Positions 30,465 to 41,580 of a DNA stretch of 64,000 nucleotides are shown here, one piece after another. The position numbers and the translations under genes are program-made. Positions within the stretch are counted from its first letter, which is position 1; the number at the start of each line of letters is the position of its first letter. The stretch spans positions 2,147,124 through 2,211,123 of the forward strand of contig NC_134775.1 of NCBI RefSeq assembly GCF_050436995.1, in the 5' to 3' direction. The notes below the pieces were generated by a model. The model saw only the letters and a program-made list of their open reading frames with translations. It had not been told where the DNA came from and ran no database searches. This stretch comes from Anticarsia gemmatalis. Lineage: Eukaryota > Arthropoda > Insecta > Lepidoptera > Erebidae.

Positions 30465-31273
30465 TCACAAGGTTTTACGCATTTCTTCGCGTATTTTCTG
30501 AATTTATCGTGATAAAAACCAAGGTGTCTTCTTTCCCGGCTGTTTGCTCTTGATCTTGACCTTAATGGATAATGCTGACGATTGTAATAATCTTGACCGC
30601 TGCGTCGATAGTCTTTGTGACCTTGCTGAATTGCATTTAGTTCCACTCGCATATTTGCTAACTGCGCTAATATGCACGTCATTGTGTCGTCATTTGTTTT
30701 GTTTTGATTCACAGCTGACACTTCTGTAAGTTTTGAGTTTGCTAATATTTTGTCGGCGATTTCGCTCATTTTGTTGACGTCCATATTTTCTGTGACAGCC
30801 AGGACCGTGGTTACGGATGGAGGTAAAAGCCTCAACCATAGGAGTTTGATGGTGTCGTCGCCGATTTTTTCCTTACTCAGCACTCGCATTTTGCGTAGAA
30901 GGTGTGAAGGTTTTTGATCGCCGAGCTCCATTTCTGATAGTAATTTCTGGAGTTGACGGTCGTCTGATTCTTCGTAGCAACCGATTAGACGTTCCTTGAT
31001 GGCCTTGTATTTTTCGGTTGCCGGTGGGCTGGTGATGATATCGCTAACCTGTATTATTTCTTCTTTTGAAAGCTTGGCTGTCACAGTGTAGTATTTGTAG
31101 TCATCTCCTTGTTTTTGCGGTGGTACTATTGCTTCAAACTGCGTAAACCATAGTCTGGGCTGGTCCCTCCAAAACTCCGGAATGCGGGATAAAACGGAGG
31201 TACCGGCTGCTATTTCTAAGGTTTCTTGTGCGTTGTTGCTTGATTTGCAGGGTGATTGTGCTGAGGGGTACAT
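30425..31273 (-). CDS. gag: Gypsy Gag
   Basis: I prefer the ATG at 31273; the open frame extends upstream only to a GTG. About 282 residues. The core IPEFWRDQPRLWFTQFEAI with later DIITSPPATEKYKAIKERLI and MELGDQKPSHLLRKM is the Gag pattern of CsRn1/Kabuki-type elements. The C-terminus is Arg/Ser-rich and ends near a small Cys motif (CVKPCDW). It overlaps the protease frame by 40 bases in another frame, so protease-pol would need frameshifting. Confidence 0.82.
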   Translation of the reverse strand: MYPSAQSPCKSSNNAQETLEIAAGTSVLSRIPEFWRDQPRLWFTQFEAIVPPQKQGDDYKYYTVTAKLSKEEIIQVSDIITSPPATEKYKAIKERLIGCYEESDDRQLQKLLSEMELGDQKPSHLLRKMRVLSKEKIGDDTIKLLWLRLLPPSVTTVLAVTENMDVNKMSEIADKILANSKLTEVSAVNQNKTNDDTMTCILAQLANMRVELNAIQQGHKDYRRSGQDYYNRQHYPLRSRSRANSRERRHLGFYHDKFRKYAKKCVKPCDWKQETNSGNQGN

Positions 31274-31315
31274 TTTGTTTTGACGAACTTTCTTCTTGAT
31301 CAATTGCTTGCTGTT

Positions 31316-31330
31316 CGTCGGGGTCACCAA
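31316..31330 (-). promoter_or_regulatory. Gypsy primer-binding site (tRNA-Trp type)
   Basis: On the minus strand TGGTGACCCCGACG follows the 5' LTR. These bases are complementary to the 3' end of animal tRNA-Trp, the primer described for CsRn1-like elements and for Rous sarcoma virus. Confidence 0.7.
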
Positions 31331-31522
31331 TTTGCCGATGGTCCGGCAAGGAGATGTAGTGAAACACTTGATGGTTTTTAAGTAATTTATTTTACATAAT
31401 ATACTGAGTGCTTATATACTAATAAAGGACGTGCGTTTTTGCTATCTAACTTAATCTCTACTTTATCTTATGGTGTGCCTTATCTGGTTACGTCGATTAT
31501 ATGTACGATGATGTCGCTACAT
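31331..31522 (-). repeat. Gypsy 5' LTR
   Basis: 192 bp; differs from the 3' LTR by short insertions (for example near 31378 and 31399). Confidence 0.85.
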
Positions 31523-34424
31523 GTTCCTTAACTTGTTTTTTAAAAATGGGTAAGGATTGAGCACGTCGTATTGACACTGGTAGTGCATTCCACAATCGCA
31601 CAGCTTCTACAGAAAACGATCTATCAACAAACTTTGTGGAATGCACTGGCATCTTCAATCTTAAATTTTCTGATGATCGCAGGAGTCTAGAATGTGTATC
31701 ATGCAAGAAATCGAAACGTTCTTTAAGGTATGGGGGCGCTAAGGGATTAAACAATATATTGTACAAAAGAGAGAGAATGTGAGCATTCCGGCGGGAACGT
31801 AGGGGTAACCACTTGAGCTTACGTCTGTATTCAGAAATATGATCATACTTGCGTAAACCAAATATGAATCTAATAAAGAAGTTTTGAAGTCGCTCAAGTT
31901 TATTCAATTGGTCCTCGGTGAGATCAAGATAGCTGACATCGGCATAATCAAGAACGGGAAAAAGAAGGGATTGTACTAACGCAACTTTAGTCGTGATGGG
32001 AAGAAAATTACGCAGTCTGCGCAAAGACCCCGCCGAAGCGAATATTTTGCGACTGACGTGACGTGAACCCACGACATCTTCTTATCGATGAAGATACCCA
32101 AATTCTTGACTTTGTCACTGTATGGGATATCAATGCCGTCACAAGACACGGGGGGTATCAGTGACCAATCGATTCTTGAGATCATTCTCGAACTGCCAAC
32201 AACAATTACCTGGGTCTTATCCGGGTTGACCTTTAACCCGTACGACTTGCTCCAATCACAAATTCGCATCATGTCGGTGTTTATAGTTTGAACAGCTTCC
32301 GTCAACCTATCTAGGGGAGCGTGGGAGTAAATCTGTAGATCATCTGCGTAGAGGTGGTAGGAGGAAGTCAAGTAGTTAGAAATTGAGTTGATAAAAACTG
32401 CGAAGAGAAGAGGAGATAAGACGCCGCCCTGCGGAACGCCAGCATATGACGGGCACCATGCGGAGATAGTGTCATCGATGCTGATACGTTGCCGGCGCCC
32501 AAACAGGTAACTACGAAACCAGTCAACCGCTGTTGGAGATACGTTAAGAGAGCATAATATCCCGAGAAGTACATCAAAGTCAACAGTGTTAAAAGCATTG
32601 CTAAAGTCTAGCAGTGCAAGCACTGTTAGATAACCACCTTCCATTGCTGACCTAATGTCTTCCGTAATATGAACCAGGGTTGTGGTGGTACTGTGGCCGG
32701 GACGGAAACCAGACTGGAGTGGGTTAAGGAGTTGGTTTTCGGAAAGAAAGGAACTAAGCTGATCATGAACGAGGCGTTCAAGAACTTTAGACAGGAAAGG
32801 TAGGATAGAAATGGGCCGGTATTCAGAGAAGGATGAAAGGGTTACATTTTTTAGGTAGAGGTGTGATTTGGGCGTCTTTCCAAGCTGATGGGAAGATGCC
32901 CCTGGAGATGGAGAAATTAAGGATATGACAGATGACAGGGAGGATCTCATCAAGGATAGGAAGGATCATATTACGGCTGACGCAATCGGTACCTATTGCA
33001 TTCGAGGTAGTAGATAAGATGCTTTTCTTAACGTCACAAGCAGCAAATTGATGAAAGTCAAATGGGAAGCAATCGGGAGTCGAACTTAGTGAAAGAGATT
33101 TTAGAGTATTATCTTTTAGTAAGGGGTCAAAGTTGGGTAATGTAGTGAAATGCTGGTTTAAAGCGTTCAGATCGAGAGATTTAGGAATTGTGTCTTGGCG
33201 CGATTTGCCGACTCCCAATGATCTCAGAAATTTCCAGACTTTGGCTGGATCTCCGTTTTCGACAGATGCATGAATATGTCGGCGTTGTGCATTCCTACAC
33301 ACCTTACTGCAGTGATTACGTATTGTTACATATCTATTCCAATTAGCGTCGGTTGGACGACATTTAAATTTCGTTTTTGCAGCAGCTTTCTGGGAGAGTA
33401 GTGTCTTAATGTCGTCCGTAAGCCAAGGTGACGAAAGATGTTTCACCCTAATTGTACGCAATGGTGCATGAGTGTCATATAGCTTTATCAGGTTTGAGGT
33501 CAGTAAGTAAACTTTCTCATCCACACATTCCGAAGCAAAGAGAGAATCCCAGGCAATGTTGTTGACATCCGCACGAAGATTTGCCACGTTCATTTCACGA
33601 AAGTTGCGCTGTACAAGGATTTTAGGTTTAGGTTTCGGAGGCCGGACACGATAAGACAGGAAGAGGAGGTCATGGTAGGAAAAGGCATCAGCAGGACACT
33701 GACCGTGCTTAGAAACACGATCAGAGGAAGAAATAAGGATAAGGTCAAGCATAGATGGAGTACAGTTAGGAAAATGATGTGTAGCATTAAGAGGAAGTAT
33801 AGAGAGGTTATTGGAGTCAACGATGGATTGGAGTGAACTGGAACGGTGATCATTTTTAAGGAGGCAGGTGTTGAAATCGCCCATGATTATGGTTTGACTG
33901 TACACGGGGATAAAAATTTCTAACAGAATTTCAAGAGATGTGAAGTAATCTACACGTAAAGAAGGACTATAAAAAACACCGAGCAAGATTTTAGAGTGAA
34001 GAAGTTCAACTTCGAGAAAAAGATGCTCGCCAGCATTTGGTGGTGGGGGCTGTGGTGACTTGCTAACTATAGTAAAGGGAATATTTTGTTTAAGATAGAT
34101 AGCCACTCCACCCCCACCTCCCACTGCGCGATCATTTCTAATAAGTTCATAGCCTGGGAGCGAATAAGCCGAGGAGACTAAGCATGGTTTAAGCCAAGAC
34201 TCAGAAACAAGTATTGCATGAATATGTGTACAGTCGAAAGTAGCCAGCATATCCGGGAAATGGGCCGGAACACTCTGAGCATTAATATGGACCACATTAA
34301 AGTTCCTGGGAAAATCAGAAAACTGGGACGACAATGTCTCAGCAAGAGAAGGAACACTTACGAAGCTGGTATCACTACTAGCAGAAAAATATTCGTCGCT
34401 ATCTATGCTGCTGTCTAATGACAT
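31523..34424 (-). pseudogene. LINE-3 ORF2: endonuclease-reverse transcriptase, frameshifted
   Basis: Three frames in order. 34424-32823: acidic N-terminus, then EEP endonuclease (VVHINAQSVPAHFPDML, ILVSESWLKP, IIMGDFNTCLL, FSYHDLLFLSY), then the start of RT. 32953-31976: reverse transcriptase with YRPISILPFLSKVLERLV, GFRPGHSTTT, GVPQGGVLSPLLF and the catalytic HLYADDLQIYSH. 32072 onward: the C-terminal thumb and basic tail. One frame change is near 32845-32851, in a run of six T; the other is near 32059-32070. The tail is cut by the Gypsy element; a stop lies just beyond that insertion, so nearly the full length is present. Confidence 0.85.
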
Positions 34425-34943
34425 AATTAATTTCAGTTAATATAAATAATAATAAATAAATAATAATAAAAAAATACAATGAAAATATGTAGATATATAT
34501 ATATATATATATATATAGTATATATAAAAGAGGCTGATAAAACAAAAGTTATTGCTCCATCTGCCGGCTGCGAGCAAATAATATGTGAGTACCATAAATA
34601 TTATTTACAACTAGTCCAGGCACAGGAAAGGAAAAAAGAAAACATAGAAATAATACAACAGTTTCCTTTACATGACTGTATCGAATAGATAAAAGAAAAA
34701 ATAATAAAAATAAATATAAAATAAAAAAATAAATATAAACTAAAGAGTTAAGAAACATAAAAATTAGTTTATTAATATGGCAACAATGAGTATGAAATGT
34801 CAGAAGTGTCAGATGTCAAAGTCAGTCTAAGACAAACGGGAGAATAGAATAAACATATAAAATAAATTGTGGAAGGTAGAATAAATGAACTATGCAAGTA
34901 AACAAGGGAAGTGTACCTGGACTAGTAATGAACCCTGATGACT
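34425..34943 (-). other. LINE-3 spacer between ORF1 and ORF2
   Basis: AT-rich noncoding DNA containing a (TA)n microsatellite at about 34493-34516. No gene. Confidence 0.55.
34493..34516. repeat. (TA)n microsatellite
   Basis: About twelve uninterrupted TA units inside the LINE-3 spacer. Confidence 0.9.
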
Positions 34944-35657
34944 TCACTTTTTGGCAGCTACTCGCTTCGATTTCGAGGCTACCAGTGGTTTGGGCGCCGA
35001 ACTCGGCTTGGACAACAACTCACCGACCCTGCATAACTCGGCCTGTGTAGTCACGCGGTGCCTCACGTCGTCCGGTCCAAGAACATGGATTGCACCATCC
35101 CGAGTCCAGCACTTGTTGACCCCAAACTTCTCACGAGCCGCCATGAACACATCGTGCCTGCTCTTGGTGAGGAACTCCGACATGGTGACTCCGGAACCCT
35201 TCAGCTTCGTCTTGGAGAACCAGAGCTTAACGCGCATCTCCAAGTCCCTCAGCTTAACCAGTATTGGCCGGGGCTTCTTAGCCGAAGTCTTCCGCCCCAT
35301 TCGCTGACAGCGCCTGATGTCATCCTTGGAGAAGTCACCAATACCCAGCTGCTTGATAACAACACCAGTGAGAGTCTGGGCAACGTCTTCATCCTTTGTA
35401 GTCTCCGTTACACCATGAAGCAGCAGTATCTTTCTCCGCCTCTGCATCTCCATGCTGTCAACTGTTCGTGCAAGCCCGTCGATTTGCAGTTGTAGCATTG
35501 TCAGGGCTTGGGTGACAAATGACCTGTACGAATCAAAGTCGGAGGCCAGGCTGGAGACACTCAGAGGGACAGACTTCTGTAGCTGCGCTTCAAAATCAGC
35601 CATTCTGCTGTTGATGCTGGTGCTGAGCTCGTTCAAAGTTGCTTGCACAGTGTCCAT
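34944..35657 (-). CDS. LINE-3 ORF1: RNA-binding protein
   Basis: 237 codons, intact from ATG to stop. Residues about 1-75 are coiled-coil-like. About 75-190 contain an RRM-like LINE ORF1 domain (RRRKILLLHGVTE, RPILVKLRDLEMRVKLW) and a C-terminal part (WTRDGAIHVL); the tail is basic (KSKRVAAKK). It would coat the LINE RNA. Unlike ORF2 it shows no break. The upstream 35658-35750 is probably the 5' UTR. Confidence 0.78.
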   Translation of the reverse strand: MDTVQATLNELSTSINSRMADFEAQLQKSVPLSVSSLASDFDSYRSFVTQALTMLQLQIDGLARTVDSMEMQRRRKILLLHGVTETTKDEDVAQTLTGVVIKQLGIGDFSKDDIRRCQRMGRKTSAKKPRPILVKLRDLEMRVKLWFSKTKLKGSGVTMSEFLTKSRHDVFMAAREKFGVNKCWTRDGAIHVLGPDDVRHRVTTQAELCRVGELLSKPSSAPKPLVASKSKRVAAKK

Positions 35658-35750
35658 TTTGTAATGTGTTGTCAGGTGTAAATGTTAGAGTTGAAATAGT
35701 GAGTAGTGAAGTGCAGAAGAGAAGGATTCAAAGAAGAGAAATATTGTAAC

Positions 35751-35993
35751 CGGCAGGTAGATAGATAATTCAGTAATTAAAACATAAAATTGTATAAATT
35801 GGATTAAAAAACTATTAAAATTAAATTAAAATACGTAGAGCAGAATTATTGTTTCTTCTTGTTGCAACTACCCCCGCAAAAAAAAAAGTATTTTTTGTTC
35901 TGTTAAAAATGAAAATGACATAATTATCCCGCTCTCCGATAAAAGGTACATTCATAAGATTTAAAATGTGTGATATCTTATTACTAGCTGACC
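35751..35993 (+). repeat. Copy C segment left of the Helitron
   Basis: From about 35885 it aligns with copy A 5405-5505 (TTGTTCTGTTAAAAATGAAAA). A run of ten A at about 35879-35888. No gene. Confidence 0.55.
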
Positions 35994-36243
35994 CGCGCAA
36001 CTTCGCTTGCGTCACCTAAGAGAATGGGTCAAAATTTTCCCCGTTTTTGTAACATTTTTCGTTGCTACTCCGCTCCTAATGACCGTAGCGTGATGTTATA
36101 TAGCTTATAGCCTTCCTCGATAAATGGGCTATCTAACACTGAACGAATTTTTCAAATCGGACCAGTAGTTCCTGAGATTAGCGCGTTCAAACAAACAAAC
36201 AAACAAACAAACAAACTCTTCAGCTTTATTATATTAGTATAGA
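35994..36243 (-). mobile_element. Helitron in copy C
   Basis: 250 bp, the same family as those in the BEL twins: CTAG edge at 35994, TC start at 36243 on the minus strand, CAAA repeat near 36187-36215. Copy A (about 5505-5520) has the uninterrupted site, showing an insertion between A and T with no duplication. Confidence 0.85.
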
Positions 36244-36662
36244 TTACACGTACAAATACATACAGAACGACAAAACATCCTATTGATATTCTTTAGCGCT
36301 ATAAATAACTCTAATAAACAATTAAACACGTATTGTCGCTTTGTTCCATTTGTTCTTGCAAAATTATTATTCTATTCGATATTTACACGCTCATTCATAC
36401 TTCATACAAGCGCGGTGCGACTCGAAAAGTAGATGGCCATACTGACGCGTGACGCCGCGACCGCGCGTGGATGTTACATAGATGGGATGCGACAAAATGG
36501 ATGCTAAGTAATTCTCCGGGGATAATGAATTATGATAAGTTAGTTTCTCTGATGAGAATATTAATGGATATTGATTGTTATCATTGTTACGTACCTACAT
36601 TTTTTATGGTTTAATTAAATAAACTTTCATGTTTATTTTATTTACTTTAATCTCTTATTCAC
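36244..36662 (+). repeat. Copy C segment between Helitron and SINE
   Basis: Noncoding. 36500-36650 aligns with copy A 6190-6335 plus 15193-15230, that is, the empty site of BEL-1. Confidence 0.6.
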
Positions 36663-36875
36663 TCTTATTCAAGACAACTCCCGCACTAAGAATTGCTCTT
36701 GTGTCGCGGGGACTTTTACAAACGTACAAACAACGGACACAAAGCACAACCAGACCCGAAACAATTATTTGTGGATCGCACAAATAATTGTCCCGTGTGG
36801 GAATCGAACCCACGACCTCCCGTTGCAGTGGTATCGGCGTGGCGACCTAAACGACTGCGCCACGGAGGCAGTCAG
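36663..36875 (-). mobile_element. tRNA-derived SINE
   Basis: Read on the minus strand it begins TGCCTCCGTGGCGCAGTCG, with an A box at 36862-36852 and a B box (GGGTTCGATTCC) near 36812-36800, followed by a body with ACAATTATTTGTGCGATC. Copy A lacks it at the equivalent place. This head and body are typical of a common lepidopteran SINE (Metulj-like). Ends are approximate; no target duplication identified. Confidence 0.8.
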
Positions 36876-37573
36876 ATTGTATGTTATAAATATCAAAGTA
36901 TTTTAAACTTACATCAATAATGTTTGTAATGTTATTCGGTATTTGGATAAAACTACAATGCAACGAGTAACAAACAACTGTGACAAGTAAAAATAGTAAT
37001 GCCACATCAATATTTTATTGAATCTAATCTCTCGCTGGGATCCTAACTCGTCGCTCGTCATCAAATCGGCGGCGCGCGCGCGGACGGCGCGGAGGGAGCG
37101 GGTGGCGCGGGCGAGGGGCGGCGCGAGTGAGCGGAGAGGCGCCCGCGCCGGCGGCTCTCTTTGATTGATAGTTCGAGCAATTCGCTCGCGGAAGACGGAA
37201 GCTCTTCACCGGTGTCGTTCGTTATGTCCTATTCGTCGTGTCGTGTGTGAACTGTTGTTTATTATTACTTATTATTTCGGTTTTGAGTTGTTAGTGTTTT
37301 TATTGTTATTATTTTTGTTGTTATTGTTTTCGAAGTGCAGTTGTGTTCGTAAATAGGAAGAAATGTTGATGTGTTATGTATGATGAAGCACATGGAAGTG
37401 CACGGCGTGCTCTGCACCTGTACGTCCGGATCCAAAGGTACTCAAACTCTCGCCATACACCTGGTAATTGCGTGTTGATAGACATTGATAACAATTCGTT
37501 TTAGCACTTTCTTATTATTGGTAACATTTTGCTATTATTGTTTGATTTCACGTAAGCCAAGTAGGTACCTACC
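36876..37573 (+). pseudogene. Copy C segment with a relic transposase start
   Basis: A GC-rich block (37065-37155), then the family leader GGCTCTCTTTGAT and GTGTCGTGTGTGAACTGTTG, then about 150 bp (37335-37480) aligning with the first codons of the transposase at 15828 but with stops and small gaps. The rest of the gene is missing. The segment ends at the TAGGGTAAA terminus. Confidence 0.6.
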
Positions 37574-37602
37574 TAGGGTAAAGCACCCAGTAGTCAGCCT
37601 TT

Positions 37603-39291
37603 TAGTGAAAATGACAATTTGATTTAGCCATATTTTTAACATTTACAACTAGATGTAAAATTATTAGTCATTGTATGAAAGGTAATTTATTTAACTTTAA
37701 GAAAAAAATAACAAAATATCATATTCATAGGATTATTATGGAAAAAATCCACATTGAACAAAATATGGCACTTTTTACCAGTAGTCAGCCCCATTTTGCC
37801 ACTAGTCAGCCATGTCTTACCCTGTATTCAGCCTCTTATTTACTCAATACAAAACTATTTTAAGTAGATTTTTATTGAAATCTCCAGGAAATAAAGCACA
37901 TTTGCAATAATACCATGCAGTACAATCTATACATCCATTCATTTTAAACCCCCGACGCAAAAAGAGGGGTGTTATAAGGTTCGACGTTTCTGTCTGTGTG
38001 TCTGTCTGTCTATGGCATCATAACTCCCGAAAGGATGCAGTGATTTCAATTTAGTTTTTTTTTAATTAAAGGTGACTCATGTGCGAGTGTTTTTAGACAT
38101 GTTTGATGAAAATCGGTGGAGCCGTTTAAAAGTTGTAGGGGGTTACGAATGTTTGCAAATTTACTCGGACGGGGTGGGTAAAGTTGGTGGTGGGAAAGTT
38201 AGAATGGCTTAACCTAACCACCAACCTATAAAAAGTATGAAATAAAAAAATATATTGTGCAATCGGGGGTTTTCAAGATTTAAATTTATAGTTATTAGCA
38301 CTTAGGTAATTGATTTCTAAATGTTTTCTAGTCAATCTTTCTTCACACGGTTCACAGCGATAAAAGTTTATTTTCTGTTTCTCAACTCTCCCCACTCTAC
38401 AAAAGATGCTCTCTTCTATAAAACTATTTTAGCTTTCTTGATGTGTTGATACATAAGTCAATGGTAGGCTAGGAAATAGAAGGTAGATAATAGAAGTAAC
38501 TGGTATTATTCCTTTCTTTTCTCATTTCCCAAAGTTCCTTCGTGCTTCGGAAGGCATGGTAAATTGTAGGTCCCGGCTGGCATATTCAAGGATCTCTGGC
38601 AATCGTTGCCATTAGTCAGAAGCTTGAAAATTTGATAACCAGTCTTATGGTAGTCGTGGTATAGCCCAGGTAACTGGGTTGTGGAGGTCATATAGGCAGT
38701 TGCTCCATGTAAAACACTGGTATTCAGCTGCATCCGGTGAAACTGGAAGCTGATTCCAGCATATCGTGACCAGTTTCTTAGGGCAGTCATTTGTTTTTGG
38801 GAGTGCACTTAGTCTAGCTTAATGGTACGGGGCATTTGTGAGACTATTAAACGATTTCGGACTTGTAGTGTCATAATAATGTGTGAAATGCCAAGTACTC
38901 GACTCGTTTCCATGATTTTCATAACATTTTTGATCGCCACCATAGCACATGACAATTATTCCTCTTTATACAGATCTTTTGGTCTTTTTGATATGATACT
39001 ATTCGAAAACAAGTAACTAAGTTTTGTACCAACATAGCCGTCCAGAAATTTGAACCTTAATGAAAGGGTTTAAGACCCAATTTCATTTAGCAAAACTGAC
39101 GGCCGACTATGGGATATGTAGGTCTAATGGTCGGCCTCATGAAATTCACTGATTTTATATGTGGCCGACTACTGGTAAAATACTATTTTTGTCTTAGAAG
39201 AGTTTAGCTCAACGCAATAGTTAAATTGAGAACTATTCGCCCTGTTAATTTCAACCACATATATGAGAATTGCAAAAAAAACCAGTAGTCA
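37603..39291. other. Left interior of the AGTAGTCAGCC element
   Basis: Besides the dispersed repeat at 37946-38275, I see no gene. Minus frame 38808-38506 (100 codons) has no recognisable motif. Confidence 0.4.
37946..38275 (+). repeat. Dispersed lepidopteran-type repeat
   Basis: Begins CCCCCGACGCAAAAAGAG and continues through a TCTG repeat, CATAACTCCCGAAAGGATG and GATGAAAATCGGTGGAGCCG. This is a pattern I associate with abundant repeats in moth and butterfly genomes. Family not assigned. Confidence 0.5.
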
Positions 39292-39911
39292 CCCAACTAG
39301 CACACAAGCTGCTTATACAGTCGTTATATAGCCTGATAGTTGCATAAGAGTCGTTCAAATGCTGTACAATTCTCTATAAGTTGTATACTAGCTATTTAAA
39401 AAACCCTTTAACAGCTAGGCGGGACAGTAGCCGTTTAGTAGGAAACTAATGACTTATAGTGATATATGAGCATGTAATTGCATCGCTAGACAGCCTAGGG
39501 AAGTATAACTGAGTTAATGGAATCTTCTATAACACCGTTAACTGTATAAGGGGACTTTAGGAGATAAAGGAGTTTAAACGGAGTTATGCGTTGCGCTTAT
39601 AGCGCTCAAGAGCGTAAATAAGCTTTTTGTAATGCCTTAGGTTCTATAACAGATTTTTTTAGGGCTGTGTATTACTCATCTATAAAAGAGTTGCGTAGGT
39701 CTTTAATAGCGCCTTGAGCGTTATATCAGATATTTATATGGCTTCTGTACGGCAAATAGATGTATAAGGTATCATTCGAAACATTTTTACAGCCATGGGG
39801 ATTACAGAATTATGTTAAGCACCTAAAGCGCTATAACCGAGTAATATACCTTCATACTAAAGCTTAAAATTATTATCATAATATATTTACATAGGTGCAG
39901 TGGTGGTTCAG

Positions 39912-39965
39912 CGAAACGAAACGAAACGAAACGAAACGAAACGAAACGAAACGAAACGAAACGAA
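39912..39965 (+). repeat. (GAAAC)n microsatellite
   Basis: About ten pentamer units, followed by an A-rich stretch. Confidence 0.9.
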
Positions 39966-40675
39966 ATAAATAAAATAAATATAAATAAAAAAAAAAATGA
40001 TTTTCAAACTATTTTAATATTCAACGACTGACCCCTAAAAGTACGAGTAAAATGCTGGTGTGCGACCAAAACAATTATATTGAAGCACTCCTATGCCACA
40101 ACTGCAAAACCTTGAAGTCTACAACAGCAAACACTAGAGCCTTTGTACAGCTTAAGCCGCTAGAGCAGATGTAACCAACTCTGAGAGGTGCTTGATCGAG
40201 ACGCCACTACAGCATTTGGTAAACATATTTTTTGAGGTTATTACGATCTTTTGAAGATCATATAAATCTATAGCCTGGTAACGTTAACATAATTAAAATC
40301 ATTTTTTATTACCTATAACCCTAATTAAACTATCTGTAACCCTCAAAGTCTTATTTATGTTTAAAATACAATTTCCAAATCCACATATCTATATAATTTT
40401 TGCATTTAAAACTGAATATTTTGAGGGCGCATGAAAATATTGACGATAATATACATATATATTGACAGCAAACTGGAACTCGCACTTTCATATCACGTAC
40501 ACAAAGAAATAAAAGCGATAGACTACTTGTTATTTTCATAATCCAATCCGTAAAAATAAAATGTCTCCTAATTTGTCACTGATGATTCATTTTAATACAA
40601 TATATTTAGTTTACACCATAATAAACCGACCATATTACTAATTTAGAGCGTTAGCATTTATAACCGTTACACAGT

Positions 40676-40832
40676 AGCGCTAAAATAAGGTAAAGGTGGT
40701 ATAATCGCGCTGCAAGAGCTTTTTCGAACGCTCGTGGCGCTAACCACCTCTGTACAACAGCTGGTAAGCGCCACGAAGCTGCGAAAAAGCTCTTGTAGCG
40801 CGATTATACCACCTTTATCTTATTTTAGCGCT
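40676..40832. repeat. Long near-perfect hairpin
   Basis: Arms 40676-40726 and 40782-40832 pair over about 51 bp with two mismatches (AGCGCTAAAATAAG...AAGAGCTTTTTCG). The loop contains a further CGTGGCGCT/AGCGCCACG stem. It may be a small MITE or a structured RNA source. Confidence 0.85.
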
Positions 40833-40991
40833 CCTGTATTACTACTATACTACGTACTATTATAATTACTATTTACGACCACTGTAGATCCAATGACGAG
40901 CTATAAGCTGGACAGTATGGGCCTATTTGACGCTACAAGAGATCTGTAGCCGCTTATAGAACCACTATACTTCTTACTAAGGAGCCTAAGG

Positions 40992-41580
40992 TACGATTCA
41001 GACCAACCGGCTCGCGTCGGGCCGGGCCGGGCGGCATTTTACATTGCGGTAAAGAACATTGAAATGTATCAACAGTAATTACAGTTCATATTTGCAAGCA
41101 ACTTACGCATAGCTATCTCCGTCGGCATCCCGCGACGCGTCGCGACCTGTCGCAGAATGCATTCGGCTGTCGCGACGGCAGACCGGCCCCGACCGGCTCC
41201 GAACGGCGCCGTCGGCATCCAATCGGCTGCCGTCGGGTCCGTTCGGAGCCGGTCAGCTGTGCGTCGTGAAATACGAACGGAGATTAGCTAAGCAAAACGA
41301 CGTCCCACTCCACCATATTTTAAATAAAATTTCACTTTACGTCTACGCGGCGCAATGTGAGCGGCACTTATGGGCGCTTGTTGGACTGCGTACGGATTCC
41401 AGCGGACGCTGTCGGCTGCCGCGGCACGCGTGCGGCTACCGCGGCAGCCGTACGCATACCGCAGTAGCGGTACAGCTCCGACGGACGCGTTCGGCTGCCG
41501 CGGCACACGTTCGGTTGCCGCGGCACGCGTACGGCTCCGTTCCGAGGCGGCGCGACGCTAGCCGGTTGGTCTGAATCGTA
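40992..41580. mobile_element. GC-rich MITE with 7-bp duplication
   Basis: Perfect 21-bp inverted ends beginning TACGATTCAGACCAACCG, flanked by CCTAAGG (40985-40991 and 41581-41587). 589 bp. The interior is made of repeated GCCGCGGCACGCGT and GTCGGCTGCCG-type words. Open frames here are only the effect of GC-rich repeats. Confidence 0.85.

Larger units (their letters stand above)
26823..31522 (-). mobile_element. Gypsy element, CsRn1-like, in LINE-3
   Basis: 4.7 kb between the 4-bp duplication GTTC (26819-26822 and 31523-31526). LTRs of 187 and 192 bp differ by small indels. Gag and pol frames overlap. The primer site fits tRNA-Trp and the Gag style fits the CsRn1 clade. Pol carries two stop codons. 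The element is older than the BEL twins but still near-complete. It lies in the last codons of LINE-3 ORF2. Confidence 0.88.
4520..35750 (-). mobile_element. LINE-3: Jockey/CR1-type non-LTR retrotransposon, interrupted
   Basis: Minus-strand LINE with ORF1 (35657-34944), ORF2 (34424 to about 31523) and a 3' UTR ending in a CATT/ATTC repeat tail at about 4540-4520. Three elements interrupt it: a Gypsy element in the last codons of ORF2, BEL-2 in the 3' UTR and mariner-like copy A in the 3' UTR. Removing the Gypsy and one GTTC duplication leaves ORF2 ending a few codons later at a stop. The 3' UTR pieces are 26822-26768, 17910-17885 and 4808-4520. The 5' end (about 35750) is approximate and no target duplication was found. 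Confidence 0.75.

Noticed and set aside
32088..34418. Plus-strand frames across LINE-3
   Set aside because: Antisense to the endonuclease-RT gene, without independent support.
36781..36872. A functional tRNA gene
   Set aside because: It has A and B boxes, but is attached to a SINE body and missing from the matching site in copy A.
38506..38808. 100-codon minus-strand frame as a gene
   Set aside because: No recognisable motif and no second copy in the window; it lies within an otherwise noncoding transposon.
39912..39965. Short regular repeats considered as a CRISPR array
   Set aside because: Simple pentamer (GAAAC)n microsatellite with no spacers, in a eukaryotic genome.
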